Counted from the stretch's first letter, positions 24,560 through 36,751 are shown. The stretch is 64,000 nt of DNA from Panax quinquefolius (GCA_020205615.1 CM035167.1:28781130-28845129); one strand, 5' to 3'. A program made the numbers and translations. The notes: generated from the letters alone by a model not told the origin.

Positions 24560-25243
24560 TACAAGGTATGGTTCCGATCAGTTATCTATACGGCTGCGTG
24601 TTATTTAATTTAACCACCACTTGTTAATTTATGCCTGATGAATTCGTTTAGAAACTAGATTCGCTTCGGGAAGAGTTAGACTATTCCCTAAATATAGAAA
24701 GTGTGAAAAATGATTCCTTTTACGTTGGTGTGTAGAAATTTTGTGTTGTATTAAAGGCCACGTGTTAAACCATGTGGTGATAAGTCATTGTCGTAGAAAG
24801 CGCATAAATCTTAAGACTCTGAGGAAGTCAAATGTAGTATTTTATTCTTTTAGTTACAAGACGTCTGTACGGTAGAGTTATTTATCGATGTTGTAAAACA
24901 AGAAGTTATTAAGAACATAATATTTGGGTTATGTGAAGAGCAAGATAGTTACTTAGTTAGCTAAATTGACGAGGAAATCGGTGGAATTTATATGGGCAGG
25001 AAATTATGAAGTGAATTTTCAAGAATTGAAGAAGAATTTAGTATGGCACCTATGTTGTCTCTACCAGATAGTACAGAAAACATTGTGTTGTATAACAACG
25101 CATCATACAAAGTATTAGGTGGTGTGTTTAGGCAGAACGACAGAGTCTTTTCTTACGCATCGCGTCAGTTAAAATTTTTATGTGAAAGCGTATTTGACTC
25201 ACGATTCAGAGTAGAGGTATTAGTGATTGCCCTGAGGATTTAA
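24560..25243 (+). pseudogene. Remnant protease/RT and RNase H, element A
   Basis: The protease zone (24570-24900) is too damaged to delimit. The RT palm with its catalytic box is absent. An RT connection piece appears near 24960-25035 (LTRKSVEFIWAG, FQELKKNL). RNase H follows in the frame 25043-25243: APMLSLPDSTENIVLYNNAS, where the catalytic Asp of the usual YSDAS is Asn, then YASRQLKF and VLVIALRI. The change of the first acidic residue and the missing RT make it inactive. Confidence 0.75.
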
Positions 25244-26379
25244 CGATGTTATTTTTGAGTAGTAGGGTGAGATATAGAAAAAAGGGTAGTAGTTATTTTT
25301 GTTAACTGTGCAAAATGGGTTCATAATAGAAATGACTAAGTTGTGGTAGGAGGTAAGATATATGAAAAGGCAGAGGAGAAGCTTTTTAGATGAAAAATAG
25401 TACAGCTTTGTTGGATTGAGTTAAGGAAGACTATTCAGATGAAGGTAGTGTCAATTCAAAAATCGATACTGAAGGATAGTTGAAGTTAGAAGGAAGAAAC
25501 TAGGTTTCGCTAATACTAGGAATTAAAAATGAAGTTTTGCATAAAATTTATATATTGAATCAACTAGGAAGCACGAAAGTATATATTGCCTTCGATATTA
25601 CTATTGGTGGCAAGACATGGCGGTAGATTTTTGGTCTGTCAAAGTTATCGTATTACATATCGAGCAGTGTGTGAAGTTATGAAATCGTTTCAAGACACAA
25701 TGTTTCTGTGTCAATTGTGTCGAATCGAGATTCATGATTTACATCGAATTTTCAAAAGGGTTTGCAAGAACGTGTGGAACGCAATTAGAAATAGGTATGT
25801 CATATCGTTTGCAAATCGATTGCCAAACTAAAAGGAAGTCCAAATATCGGAAGGCGTGCTAACGCATGAGAAGTTTTTGATAATGTCATACGAGGAATCC
25901 GCATTGAGCAAGTTATGGTTGAGTTAAAATAATTTAAGAGTAAAGTAATGTTAGGTGGGTTTTCAACTGAGGACTCATATGGTGACTAAGTCGTACAAAC
26001 ATTTGTGTGGGCAGAGGTTTTGTACATATACTTGGTTTATTAGGTTGATAATCATTGGAATATCGGTATCGCGCTATCAATGTATGTGTGGTGGAAAGGT
26101 GATTTTTTTCTAATGTATATATTTGATAGTTAGATGTTGTTAAGATTAAGATAGATGATATTGAGATTATGTTTGGTTCTTAAAACTAAAGCATATGGTA
26201 AGTTCGTGACTCATAATCATATGGTATGTTTTGAACCCCTCAGCAAATGGACGCCTATGGTCTGACTAGGATAAGTTCCTAAACTCATATGATTATGGCA
26301 AGTTCCTGGATTTCCAAAGTGTGGTAAGTTTGATGAACTATTGGGTATAAAATGGTTATAGTATAGGAAGCGTTGATGA
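25244..26379 (+). pseudogene. Decayed integrase region, element A
   Basis: Pieces in different frames match the gypsy integrase: HKIYILNQLGSTKVY near 25535-25585 resembles the zinc-finger region (normally H-x-x-x-YSIHPGSTKMY), and SIVSNRDSRFTSNFQKGLQ near 25715-25775 matches the catalytic core around the second Asp. The first core Asp region is not found. From about 25860 to 26380 I see no readable coding sequence, only imperfect repeats of words such as CATATGGTA(T/A)G and AAGTTC. Confidence 0.6.
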
Positions 26380-26567
26380 AGTTGAAAGATGGTTTTGAGG
26401 TAGCCTTACCTCTATAGTTAGAGCGCATTCGAAATGTTTTTCATGTTTCAGTGAGATGATCAAACAAGCTCGACTGCAATCATGTGATCAAGTACGACAA
26501 TGTCGAAGATGCTACGTGGAAACTCGAAACTGAATTGATGAAGAATTACCCTGAGTTATTTGTTTAA
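26380..26567 (+). pseudogene. Chromodomain remnant, element A
   Basis: The end of the domain is readable at 26499-26567: NVEDATWKLETELMKNYPELFV then TAA. It aligns with G's EEATWELEENMMKNYPHLFT. The preceding part (from about 26390) is frame-shifted. This ties A to the chromovirus lineage together with G. Confidence 0.8.
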
Positions 26568-26578
26568 TCCGTGTCTTT

Positions 26579-26673
26579 GATTCTGGGGACAGAATCTTTG
26601 TAAGTAGGGAAGAATGTAACAAATGATTTGTTAGAGTTGTGATTCTGGGGACAGAATCCTTGTAAGGAGGGAA
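26579..26673 (+). repeat. Duplicated polypurine-tract module before 3' LTR of A
   Basis: Two copies start GATTCTGGGGACAGAATC at 26579 and 26641. Each holds an A/G-rich tract (AAGTAGGGAAGAA and AAGGAGGGAA). The second abuts the LTR start TGATGTAAC. Element G has the same layout with the same spacing (62-63 bases). Confidence 0.8.
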
Positions 26674-27175
26674 TGATGTTGTGAAACCCCAGATTTTATG
26701 AATAAAGAATTAATTTTCTCGAAATAATTTTTTTTATATTATGGTGTGAATTTGAGATAATGTTATAGTTATGGGTAATATTTATAAATTTTGCAAAGTA
26801 TGCAAGTTGTCATATTATATTCGATTGGTCGGGGAATATTCGTTTTAAACAGGAAATATTCGTGACGACGACAAGACAATTATGGTGGACCCCACAATGT
26901 AATTATTATCGGATTGAGAAAACAACAAAATATTTTATTGAAAATAAGCTGCGGAAGTTTTACCGTTGATCATCGTTGAACTACTCGGTAGTAAAGTACT
27001 GATGTACGCGCGTTGTTGCATAGTAGTTACACCAGTATTGATTATTGATATTTATGTGAGAAGTCACCGCTTTTTTCTCAATTATTGCTACAATAGTTGT
27101 TGATAGTATCTCACATTATTTGATTCAATTATTGTTGATTTAGAAGTTTTGTTTTATTCACGTAATAAAATAGAA

Positions 27176-27425
27176 ACATCTTTTATATAAAACATAATAC
27201 TTTATTAAAGTTATTCTATAAATAGAATATATTATATTCTATTACGCATAGTGTTTTTGCATAGTAAAATCTTTTTATATAAAATAGAATACTTTATTAA
27301 GTTATTCTATAAATAGAATATATTATATTTTATTATGCATAGTATTTGCATAGTGCGATAGATAGTGTTTGCATAGTAAAAATCTTTTTTATATAAATAG
27401 AATATATTATATTTTATTTAAAAGA
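27176..27425 (+). repeat. AT-rich tandem repeat in solo LTR B
   Basis: About two and a half copies of a 95-110 bp unit with TTCTATAAATAGAATATATT and GCATAGT(A/G)TTTGCATAGT. Confidence 0.8.
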
Positions 27426-27506
27426 TTTTTCTTTAAATATGGACCGTCGATTAAAGTAAATCAAACTGGACCGTTCATGGATTAGTTACTATGCATTCCA
27501 TTTTCC

Positions 27507-27516
27507 TATAAATAGA
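27507..27516 (+). promoter_or_regulatory. LTR TATA box, solo LTR B
   Basis: TATAAATAGA preceded by TTTTCC, identical to the box in the C, E and F LTRs. Similar TATAAATAGA words inside the upstream tandem repeat (27204-27365) lack the TTTTCC context. Confidence 0.65.
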
Positions 27517-27702
27517 AGCTCATTCCTTCATTATTTTCTTATTTAATTCACTTTGAACTCTAGAGAGAGAAACTATAGAGAGAGACTATAGAGAGAGAAG
27601 AAAATTTTTCTGCTACTTCACTACTCTTATATCAAGTATTATTTTACGGTAAGGGGTGTTATTCTTTCTTATTCATGAAGAGAACTGTTGATATTCTATT
27701 GC

Positions 27703-27935
27703 TTATTATTCTGTTGGAATAACCTGTATACACGGTTTACTCTATACTTGGTGACATTCTTCTATTATTGTGTTGGAACATCCTGTCTGTTTGTTTTACA
27801 CCGGACCTGGTTCCGTCTTTATTATTCTGTTGGAACATCCTATCGGTGCAAATTTTGCCTAACCTGGTTCCATTATTATTATTCTGTTGAAATAACCTGT
27901 CTATGCGAAGTACCGCATGCATGGTGATTTCTTTT
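27703..27935 (+). repeat. Tandem repeat, about 53-62 bp unit, four copies, in solo LTR B
   Basis: Units begin near 27704, 27764, 27817 and 27876 with ATTATTCTGTTGGAA(C/T)A and continue CCTG..., several ending in CCTGGTTCC. Confidence 0.75.
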
Positions 27936-28204
27936 GTTATTCCATTCTTTATTATACTTAGTTGGTTAAAGTTTTGACTTCTATACTCCATGAAATTAGT
28001 AGAATATCCTTGATATTTGCGCTTCATCCAGTTTCTTTTCATGGAAATATTCTTCTGATCATTCTTGAATTTTACTCTACAAATCAGTATCATGTTGACA
28101 ATTTGGACATTATTAGTTCTTGGATAAATTAATTCTTGAACTTGTTTTATTGAATTCTTATATCATTGTCATCATCCTCATGTTTATATTATGTTGAAAG
28201 TCAT

Positions 28205-28395
28205 ACGTGGCCCGTAGTGCGTAGATGGACTTGGTATGATTATGACTGAGGATTATTCAATTGTAATCATGGACCGTAATGTTACAAATGATGTGGTAAA
28301 AGTTCTCATTGGTCCGTAGTGCATTGATTGTGACAGTTGTTGGCATGATCATGACCATTAATGAATACACAAATATTCTTGGCCCATAGTGCATG
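28205..28395 (+). repeat. Interspersed GGCCCGTAGTGC words in solo LTR B
   Basis: Four worn copies (GGCCCGTAGTGC, GGACCGTAATG, GGTCCGTAGTGC, GGCCCATAGTGC) are spaced 50-65 bases apart. The reverse complement of the word is the core of the arrays in the C, E and F LTRs. Confidence 0.65.
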
Positions 28396-31300
28396 GATAA
28401 TTGTGGTCGTGATACTAAAGAATATCCTTGGTCAGTAAAAGGGTGGGTGATTCGATGATGTGGAATATTTATTAAGCTGAGTCTCAGCGATAAAAGTGAT
28501 GAAAAACTTTTTAAATCAAAAAAGATAGTAGATTCTATTCTCTACTTGACTCTTTTAATGGATTGTTTGTTCCGCTGCACTTAAACTTTATGTCTATTAT
28601 ATTTTATCAGTTTAACATTGTTGGAGACTAATGATAATTTATTCTGCATTATCTTAGTCGTAATATTTCTTACTGGGCTAGTTGAGCTCACCCCTTCTTT
28701 CACTGTTCTCTTCAAGAAATGAGAACGTAGCTGGGACTAGTCGGGGAATAGAGTGATGGTCCTAGATGGTGCATTAGTAGTCCTCACTATTCTGTGAAAT
28801 AGTGTGATAATAATTGTAATGAGGACTCCTTTTGAGTTTGTATAATCTCTAGTAGATAATATTTGTATTCAAACTCACAGTTTATGTTTTGTCGTATTGT
28901 ACACGATAATTGTATTAGTAAGTTGTATTTGAATTCTATACCATGTATCTGGCGACCCAAGATGGGTGAGTTATACCTAATTTTGGGGGCGTCACAGATG
29001 TAACATTCCAGAAATTTAAAGTGTTATATTAAATATTTATTGAATTATATAAGTATTTAATGGATATGTTTATTGTTGAATAAATAATTGTTTAATTTGA
29101 TCTGATTTGATTTAGTTAATTATTTGTTAAGTAAATAATTCAGGAGTTAAGAAAATTCATTGTTATGAGATAATATTCTAATTTAATTTAATAGTTAAGT
29201 TAGAGAGTTTATAATAATTAAATGAATTATTATATTTTGAATTGAATTTGTAGATAAAATGAAGTGTTAGTTGATTAAATAAAGTTATAATTATAAAAGA
29301 AATTATAATTATGTGGTATTGATTTATGTGTTAAAGTAATTTAATAAATTAGTATTAGAATTAATTAAATTGATTATTAAAATTTAATTAAATAAAAGGG
29401 TGACAAATAACCTTAATATAAAGGAGTTATTAAAATAAATTAAAGGAGTATAATTTAGTTTTGGCCAAACAAGTCTTAATGCATATTAAGTCTTTAATCT
29501 AATAGTGTTTTACCAAACAAGGGTATAGGGATTAATTGATTTATTTTAATTAGGTTTACCAAACAAGGTGTAAGATTTAATGGGTTATTTTTAGTTAACT
29601 AGCCAAACAAGCCTTATGGCTTTTGGTTTTCAAATAATTTATAACTGATGTCAGTTAAAATTTTATACTTAATACCTATATTATTATTATTATACGTTAT
29701 ATATTTTTGTTAGTACGTAAATTAGAATAGGGTTAGGAGAAAGACTCAGAAGAAGAAAGAGGAGGAGAAGAAGAAGAATACAGAGAAAAGTTGAGAGAAA
29801 GAAGGTTTTGAAAAAGAAAAGAAGCTTGAGAATAGCCATCATTTTCTTCTAAATTAAGGTATCATCTTGCTCCTATTTTTTCTAAAAGCTATGGTTATCT
29901 TCTTCTCCAAAAGTTCTCTGTAAAGTTTTTGTAAAGATGAATTTCTTGTGTATATAGCTTTATATGATAATTGTTTGTTAAAAGGTTGTTTTCATAAGTT
30001 ATATATGAGTATAGATAAACTAATTCATGTGTGTATGTATTTTTGTGAAGAAAACTATATTACAGAGTGTTTATATAAAAATATATGAATATGGCTTAGT
30101 TTAAAGTAAAAATTAAGGTCTAATTAGTTGTTTAATTTATAAATTGACTATTGAATTTGAAAGAGGATGAATAAACATAAGAATAATATGTTGAATTAAC
30201 TGTTTTGGTTGAAAACAAAAGTCACAGTGATGATTTTTCACTGAAACTTCAAAAAGTGAAGCTTTAGCAAAAATAGTGAAAATTAATGGTTCTCATTTGG
30301 ATGTTTATGTTGTTTAGATAGCTAGAAACGCGTTAGAAAACATTAGATTATATTTCTGTAAACCTATTACACATTGGGTAGGTTGGTATGGTTGTTAGAA
30401 AGGAGCTTGGAGGCCTAATTTGGCTTTCCGTAGTGTTCTAGAGCTGAAATCACGAAGTCGTAGCAGAGATCCCCTCCCCTCACGCGAAGTGGGGGGAATT
30501 CTCGTCAAGACCAAATTTTGGAAAAAAAAATAGACCGGACATAGTTTACTAAAACGAGCATAACTGTTTCATACGAACTTTGATTGATGCGATTCAAGAT
30601 GATCCGGAACGAGGACGAATAGACCCATAACTTTTATTCTTTATGTGTTTCAATTTGAAATCGTTATGAAGGGTCAAAATAGTCATCTTTAGGAATGTTG
30701 TGTATTTGAAGCCCATCAGAGGGCGTCGGGATGCGCGGATGCAAGTGCAATCCTTTGTGTATTAGTATAACCTAACAGTAACGTGTTGGACATGTAATAG
30801 GATGTTATATCAAGTTGTTAATGTGTATGTGGTGCAATGACTAGATCACTTAATTAGTTGTAATAAAGTTAAATAGTTATGTTTATGAAAAGATGTGATG
30901 TTATTAGTGAGCTATATGAAACTAATATTAGTGTAACTAATGTGTATTGTCAATACATATGGTATGTTTAGGACTTATGGTGAACGTGAGTAGTGGTTGT
31001 TTAACCTACGCACGAGGCAAGTTCCCTAACCTTTTCTACTTTATTATTCAGCAAGGTTATTTTTTACTATTACGTTATACTTATGCAAATTCTCTAACCC
31101 TAACCTCTTGTTTAATGATTTATTGTCATGCGAATTCTTTAACTCTCATTTATTGTTGAGTAAATTAGTTAATCTTTATTTTTTTACTTCAAACGAGATT
31201 ACTTTGGTTATTCAAAGTCTATAATGTTGTTTATTCAGTTACTAATAACTGTTGTTTGATCTTCGTTCTCCAATGTCATTGTACTATCCTACATTTTTGT

Positions 31301-32460
31301 ACCGAACTCTAAGTTATCTAGCAATTCTTTATCAATTCAACTAATCCTTAGTTGATGAATGTTCTAAACTCTAAATTACCCTTGAAGTCAACCCAACCCA
31401 AACTTCCTTTGGTTTGCATATGGACTGACACAAATTTTGAAAGCATGTTGTCGATGATAACATTTGTTCAATTTAGAAATTGTTAATACTCTAGCTCTTA
31501 TTGATTCATTGATATACCTTGTTCATGAAGATATTGTAATCAAACTCTTGAATAGTTATTTGTTTCTATCTGATTCAACCAGTACTTGGTTTATGAGCAT
31601 TCTAAAGATCTAGAATTCCTTGGAAGCTAATTCCCAACCAAACTTCATTTGGTTCGGAACCGGATAATCTAAGATGAGATGAACAACCTTTTTATTAGGG
31701 GATTATTTTAGAAATACGCAATAGCGTTAAAATGTTTGCGCAATACATAGTACAAAGGGCTGATCACCTGGAGTACGAAATGATGGTCCATATAGTCGTT
31801 TAGACTGATAAAGGTTACTGTAGAAACACAAGTTAACCTAGGACATAGATGATGATTATAGTCTTTTAGACTGTTAAAGGTTAAAGTAGAAATACTTGAG
31901 ACCTAGAGTATAGTTCGTGGTCTTGTGACCCTCAGTGTATTCTTTGATGTTGATATTTATTGTTAACTTAACGTTCATTATTCCTTTGAACTCATAGTTG
32001 TTGAATTAAAGTTTATTGTTCTAGTAAGAACACTTTACCATTGAAAGCTCAGTTAATTGTCATTCATAAAATATTATTGTATATTATCCTTCTTGTGGGC
32101 AATTGTTTGCTCACTCTTGCACAAAACAATGCAGATGAAGTTAAGAAGTTTGAAGAGCTTTTTACAAGCAAGGGCAGGGATAAAATGCTTGATTAGACGA
32201 CAACGTTTAATTTACCTTTTATTTATGAAGCTTATATAATAGATGTAATTATGATCATGTTTTAATTTTCCGCTGATGATTGTAATAAAGGTTAGATGAC
32301 CTGGGATTTATTTTAGATTATGTAACCCTTTAATGGGAGATTGATTATTTAAACTTTTGAGTTTAATTATATCATTTGTTAATGGGTAATTCGTTATGAT
32401 TTTATTGGACAGTGAACAGCAAATTTGTGGGATTGAGGTGCCCGGATTTGGGGTGTCATA

Positions 32461-32863
32461 ACATCGTGTGGTGTAACTGTTGAATTTGAAGTGCCTAGGT
32501 TAAATGACCCTGACCCGTGGGTGTAGTTCATTTTGGTTCTACCATGAAGAAGTGCCCGCTGTAAGTTGCCCACTTTTCTCTTCTTTTCTTTATGCTGTGC
32601 CACTGAAATTTATATATCCTGCAAGCCATGAAACACTACAATTATTCGATTATTAATAAATTTGAGCATGCTTGAGATATTAACAAGACTTTTATTATAT
32701 AATACCTACCTAATAACTTAATAAAAACTATATTCTAAAAATTATGAATTAAAATACGAAAAATAAATGAAAGGTTGGGTTGCCTCCCAATTAGCATTTG
32801 ATTTTAAGTCGTTCAGCCTGACTACTCCCTGTTTCATCCAGGATCGGTAGGGCTATCTGCGGC
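32461..32863 (-). other. Non-coding stretch of element J after protease
   Basis: No gene is seen. It contains GGTTGGGTTGCCTCCCAATT near 32773, a sequence type common in plant Athila-like repeats. On the element's strand it follows the stop of the protease frame, where RT would be expected. Confidence 0.5.
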
Positions 32864-33480
32864 CTAATTTCTATTTATCGTATAACACCAACACTGTTGT
32901 AATGCTTGTTCGTTCACTTGAATGTTTGGTGATGAATTTGGAATTCTATCCTCAATTAACAACCTAATACCATTATCCTCCTTGCAATCCCTGAACTTGA
33001 CGCGTGTAGAATTTTTGAGCAACTCGCACTCTTCCTTATTAGTCGGGATTGGGATTTCTTTAAACACCTTCACCGTTACTACTTTGTCAAACACTTTCAT
33101 TATCAGTTCTCTATTAGGTACATTAATCAGTGTTCTTTCTATCGCTAGAAATGGTCGTCCCAAAATAATGGGGATGTTCTTGTCTTCCTCAAAGTCTAGT
33201 ACAACGAAATCGGCCGGAAAAATCAACGAATCAACCTTAACCAATACGTCTTCAACTATTCCTAGTGGATATGTTAGTGATCTATCTGCGAGCTGTAGAC
33301 TAATGTTGGTCGGTTTTGCTTCCTTTAATCCCAGCTTTCGGTAAATGGATAGTGGCATCAAATTAATACTCGCTCCTAGATCGCATAGCGCTCTTCCCAA
33401 GTCTTGATTTCCAATTGCACACGGGATTGTGAAACTCCCCGGATCTTTTAATTTAGGAGGGAGCTTTTGCTCTGATTGTT
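32864..33480 (-). pseudogene. Aspartic protease domain, element J
   Basis: The minus-strand frame contains KLPPKLKDPGSFTIPC upstream of the active site ALCDLGASINLMPLSIY, then LQLADRSLTYPLGIVEDVLV, FVVLDFEEDKNIPIILGRPF and a C-terminal extension ending at 32864. This is the Athila/retropepsin-like pattern (D-x-GA-S instead of DTGA). The core is uninterrupted for 178 codons. It would process Gag-Pol. Homologous to D's protease at 51712-52353, but here it is not followed by RT. Confidence 0.88.
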
Positions 33481-33599
33481 ACCTTTGCATTCTTGATCAA
33501 TGCCCATTGTTTCAAATCCTAGAGCTTGTGTTTCTTTGACTGAATGTCTTTCATGAACTTAATGTAACTAAGCATTCGCTCAAAGGTTTCTCAAGAAAT

Positions 33600-35276
33600 G
33601 GAATATTGATATGTAATTGTTTGAATATATCCATGAACCTTGGAAACTAATTCTTCAACTTTGCACTTTCTGGCCTTCGAGAAAAAGGTCCCGGTGGTGT
33701 AACTGAAATTAGTTTGTCTTTCTTCCCTTTTTTCCACCGCTTTCTCTGTAGATTTTGTATTTAAGTCATCCCTTGCATCCTCATCTTCGTCTCTTGTATT
33801 GGTTTTCTCACCATAATTAGAACCCAACTCCTTACCACTCCTGAGTGTGATTGCGTTACACTGTCCATGGTTTCCCTTTGAATTTCTTTCGGTGTCACTC
33901 GGCAGAGTCCCTTGTGGTCTGTTGTTCAAAGAAGATGCTATTAGTCCCATCTGATTCTCTAAATTCTTGATGGCTATTTCTTGTGCTTTCATTTCCATTT
34001 TTTGTGATTTCATTGCCATTGCTTGATTCTTCATTGCTACCTCATTACTCGTTATATAGTTTGATATCAATTCCTCTAAATCTGATTTCCTCTCTTGATG
34101 TTGAACTGTTTGTTGCTGATTCTGAAATCCTGGGGGATACGATGGTCGTGGCGCTTGTTGATTCTGATTATTATTCCATGGCTAATTAGGGTGATTCCTA
34201 TTTCCCTAATTATATGTATTTTGGTATGTATTTTGTGGAATTCGGTTGTAGCTACTCATGAACTAAACTGATTCTGGGTTAATTGCGCATTGATCCGTAG
34301 AATGTTCCCCCGTGCACAGTTCAAAAATAACTACAACTTGTTGTGTTTTTCCCCCTGACCAAGCGTCAAATTTTTTAGAGAATGCTGAAATCTGGGTTGT
34401 TATTGTCGTCACTCCATCTACCTCTAACACTCCAGCGACCATGGGTTGTGTCATTCTTGCCGTGGGCCACTGGTAGTTGTTAGCAGCCATCGTCTCTATC
34501 AACTGGTATGCCTCCTCATAAGTCTATACCATAAATGCTCCCCCTGATGCTGCATCAATACTCGTTCTGAGATTCCCATGTAGTCTGTTGTAAAATGTAT
34601 TCATCTGCAACCACTTGGGCAATCCGTGATGTGGGCATTTTCTGAGGAATTCTTTGTATCTCTCTCACGCCTCATACACTGACTCCCCATGTTGCTGATC
34701 AAACATGGTAATCTCGTTACTCATCTTTGCAGTTTTCACTGGCAGAAAGAATTTTGCTAGGAATTTCTGAGCCAGTTCCTCCTATGTCATTATCGAACCC
34801 GCTGGTAGAGAGTGTAACCAACTCTTCGCCTTGTCTCGCAGAGTAAATGGGAACAAGAGAAGTCTAACTGCCTCATCCGACACCCCATTATACTTGAAAG
34901 TGTCGCAGAGTTCCAGAAAACCGATTAAATGCTCATTAGGATCATCATTTGCCATTCCCCCAAACTGCACTGAATTCCGCATCATTTGAATTGTCCCAGG
35001 CTTTATTTCGAAAGTATTCGCAATGATTGCAAGCCTGGTGATACTTGACTGTAGCTCAGTCACCTTAGGTGCTGCAAAATCCCTCAACGCTTTCTGGTCT
35101 TCGGCAGCCATTGCTTCTTCCTTATCAGAGTTTTTGAATTCGTCCCTTGTTTCCTTGATCCACTTACTTAACTTCTGAAACCTTCTCTCAATGTCGTCCT
35201 CAAAAGGAAGCAAGTCTGGATTTTTTGGATCGAGTTTGCATAAACCAATGTCAAAAACCTGAAATAAGAAGAACAA
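33600..35276 (-). pseudogene. gag: Gag, element J
   Basis: The minus-strand frame 35276-34782 holds the Athila-type gag N-terminus (FEIKPGTIQMMRNSVQFGG, DDPNEHLIGFLELCDTFKYN, DKAKSWLHSLPAGS). The capsid continues in broken frames (FLRKCPHHGLPKWLQ; SIDAASGGAF) to the knuckle FELCTGEHSTDQC near 34320, whose first Cys is Phe. A Gln/Asn-rich stretch and a coiled-coil-like segment of repeated MKxQ units follow (33980-34060: MKNQAMAMKSQKMEMKAQE), then TLPSDTERN and AITLRSGKEL. Several stops are present. The Met/Lys/Gln repeat is longer than in D's gag. Confidence 0.85.
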
Positions 35277-35354
35277 AATAAAACAAAAAGTGTTTAAGTA
35301 AAACTGGACTAATCAAACTGATATTGTAAAAATATTAAAATCTAAACTAAATTA

Positions 35355-35372
35355 TCCCCGGCAGCGGCGCCA
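35355..35372 (-). other. Athila-type primer-binding site, element J
   Basis: On the minus strand TGGCGCCGCTGCCGGGGA, one base different from D's site. It lies six bases from the LTR end. This sequence type is typical of Athila/Tat-lineage elements and is usually assigned to tRNA-Asp (known for the family). Confidence 0.85.
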
Positions 35373-35378
35373 AAAACT

Positions 35379-35612
35379 TGTTGTGTAAAATCTATATACG
35401 CAAAACACGCAAGTAAACGTGGTCAAAAAGAAATATAGTAATGAGTAGAGTATCGTTGCCACGAAGACAAATTAGCAAGAAATTTAACTTCACAATTACC
35501 AATTTTCTATTAATCCTAATTCTATTAAACTATTCAATTCAATGATTTAACTTTATAAAAACTAAATTAATAAATAACTAAACTATCACAAAACAATCAC
35601 AAATATCAAAAT
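35379..35612 (-). mobile_element. 5' LTR fragment of element J
   Basis: The sequence next to the primer site is related to the end of D's LTR. It is interrupted at 35613 by the start of element C, so only the last about 234 bases of this LTR are visible. The base word before C is AAAAT (35608-35612), the candidate target duplication. Confidence 0.75.
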
Positions 35613-36751
35613 TGTAACGCCCCCAAAATAGGTCCAATCCATCCAACCTATTCTGAGTCGCTAAATACATGGTACAGAAAACAACTACAACTTTATTACA
35701 ATAATTGTCGTGCAAAATACAACAACACATATGTTATGAGTTTTGATACAAATATATACCAACTGTGACTCTCATCCCAACCTTGGATAGCACGTCACAA
35801 TGGCACCTTACATAAAGGTACAGTCAAAAATTGTTTTAGAAATTAAAATCTTTGGGAAGTGCTCAAGGAAACATTCGTACATGGGAGGCCACGCGTCTAG
35901 GTTACGATAGATATCATATGTCCACAGAATTATCCTTGGTTGACCTAATAGACCCCAAAGAAAAATGAGAAGTTTAATGGTGAGTCTTCTCTTGACATAT
36001 AACTATCTCCACTGTCTCCAGTTGAAAATTATATTTCAAATAAACTCCAAGATCATATAGGTAGTGCTCGTAGATATACTCAGCAAGTGGATGTCCACAA
36101 CCCTGTCTTATGATAACACGAGGTTGTATGTCATTAGACATCTTGTATGATAGTGGCAAAACACCCTTCCAACGTTGGGTTCGCCTCACCCTATATTATT
36201 CACCAAATATAACTACTAAATAATGTATACAACACATTTTTCTATACTGTTTAGGGAGAACCTCCACAGCTAGAGACCACCGTTCTATTCCCCTGTTATC
36301 CCCGCTCGACCCAGCTATACTCTTATTACCTGAAAGGAATTGTGAAGCAAAAGGGTGAGCATAACTAGCTCAGTAAAGAATATCATGACTAAAGATAATT
36401 AAATTATCAATAGCCTTCATCAGTAATAAATCAGAGATTTAGAACATACGGTAGATGATAAAACTTTGCAACCATAGTTGCAGCGGAACGAGCAATCCAT
36501 TAGAAGAGTCAAATAGACCATAAAGTCTATTATCTTCTCTATGTTAAAAGTCCACCAACAATGTTTTATCCCTGTAACATCAATCAACAGTTCCTGTCCA
36601 CAATCACGTGTATAACTCATAATCATAATTGTAGTTCTAAATTCCTTTTCTCATCCAGGACAAAAATAATTTTCATCACTTGTCTTTACCGAAACATCAA
36701 AGATCATGGTTATACCAAATCACGCCTCACATTCATAATCATACTAATAAA

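Larger units (their letters stand above)
26680..28996 (+). mobile_element. Solo LTR B, flanked by GATGT duplication
   Basis: 2317 bp from TGTGAAACCCCAGATTTTAT to GGGGGCGTCACA, flanked by perfect 5-bp copies GATGT (26675-26679 and 28997-29001). Its start and end resemble those of the C, E and F LTRs (TGTAAGACCC-GAATTTTATG and GGGG-GTCACA), as does a CTATAAATAGA promoter and GGCCCGTAGTGC words, so it belongs to the same broad family. No internal region remains. Confidence 0.9.
16084..32460 (+). mobile_element. Element A: Ty3/gypsy chromovirus-type LTR retrotransposon with nested solo LTRs
   Basis: Two near-identical LTRs (16084-22944 and 26674-32460, each split by another LTR) flank a short internal region (22945-26673) with an initiator Met-tRNA primer site, gag zinc knuckles, RNase H, integrase and chromodomain remains, and a duplicated polypurine module. 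The 5' LTR lacks roughly the first 160 bases present in the 3' copy, so the left end was lost by deletion. The right end reads TGTCATA instead of TGTCACA. Confidence 0.88.
26674..32460 (+). mobile_element. 3' LTR of element A (split by solo LTR B)
   Basis: The LTR starts TGATGT at 26674, is interrupted after six bases by solo LTR B, and resumes AACATTCCAGAAATTTAAAG at 29002. It ends GGGTGTCATA at 32460. It gives the full LTR sequence (about 3465 bases) and shows the 5' copy has lost its beginning. The flank at 32461 returns to element J. Confidence 0.88.
13250..35612 (-). mobile_element. Element J: Athila-type Ty3/gypsy element, minus strand, interrupted by element A
   Basis: Minus-strand order from right to left: 5' LTR fragment (35379-35612), Athila-type primer site (35355-35372), gag (35276-33600), protease (33480-32864), then element A, then a plant-transposon-protein ORF (16083-15268), a 3' non-coding part with polypurine-like tracts and a 3' LTR fragment (14132-13250). 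No RT, RNase H or integrase remains are visible. Both LTRs are cut by other elements (G on the left, C on the right), which makes J the oldest insertion in the window. Confidence 0.75.

Noticed and set aside
21431..32239. Pairs of similar small frames at 21431/30947 and 22540/32057, which look conserved
   Set aside because: They lie at equivalent places in the two LTRs of element A, so similarity comes from LTR duplication. Neither has coding features.
33983..34189. Plus-strand frame over J's gag
   Set aside because: It is the shadow of the minus-strand gag with its Met/Lys/Gln repeat. Homology with D's gag is on the minus strand only.
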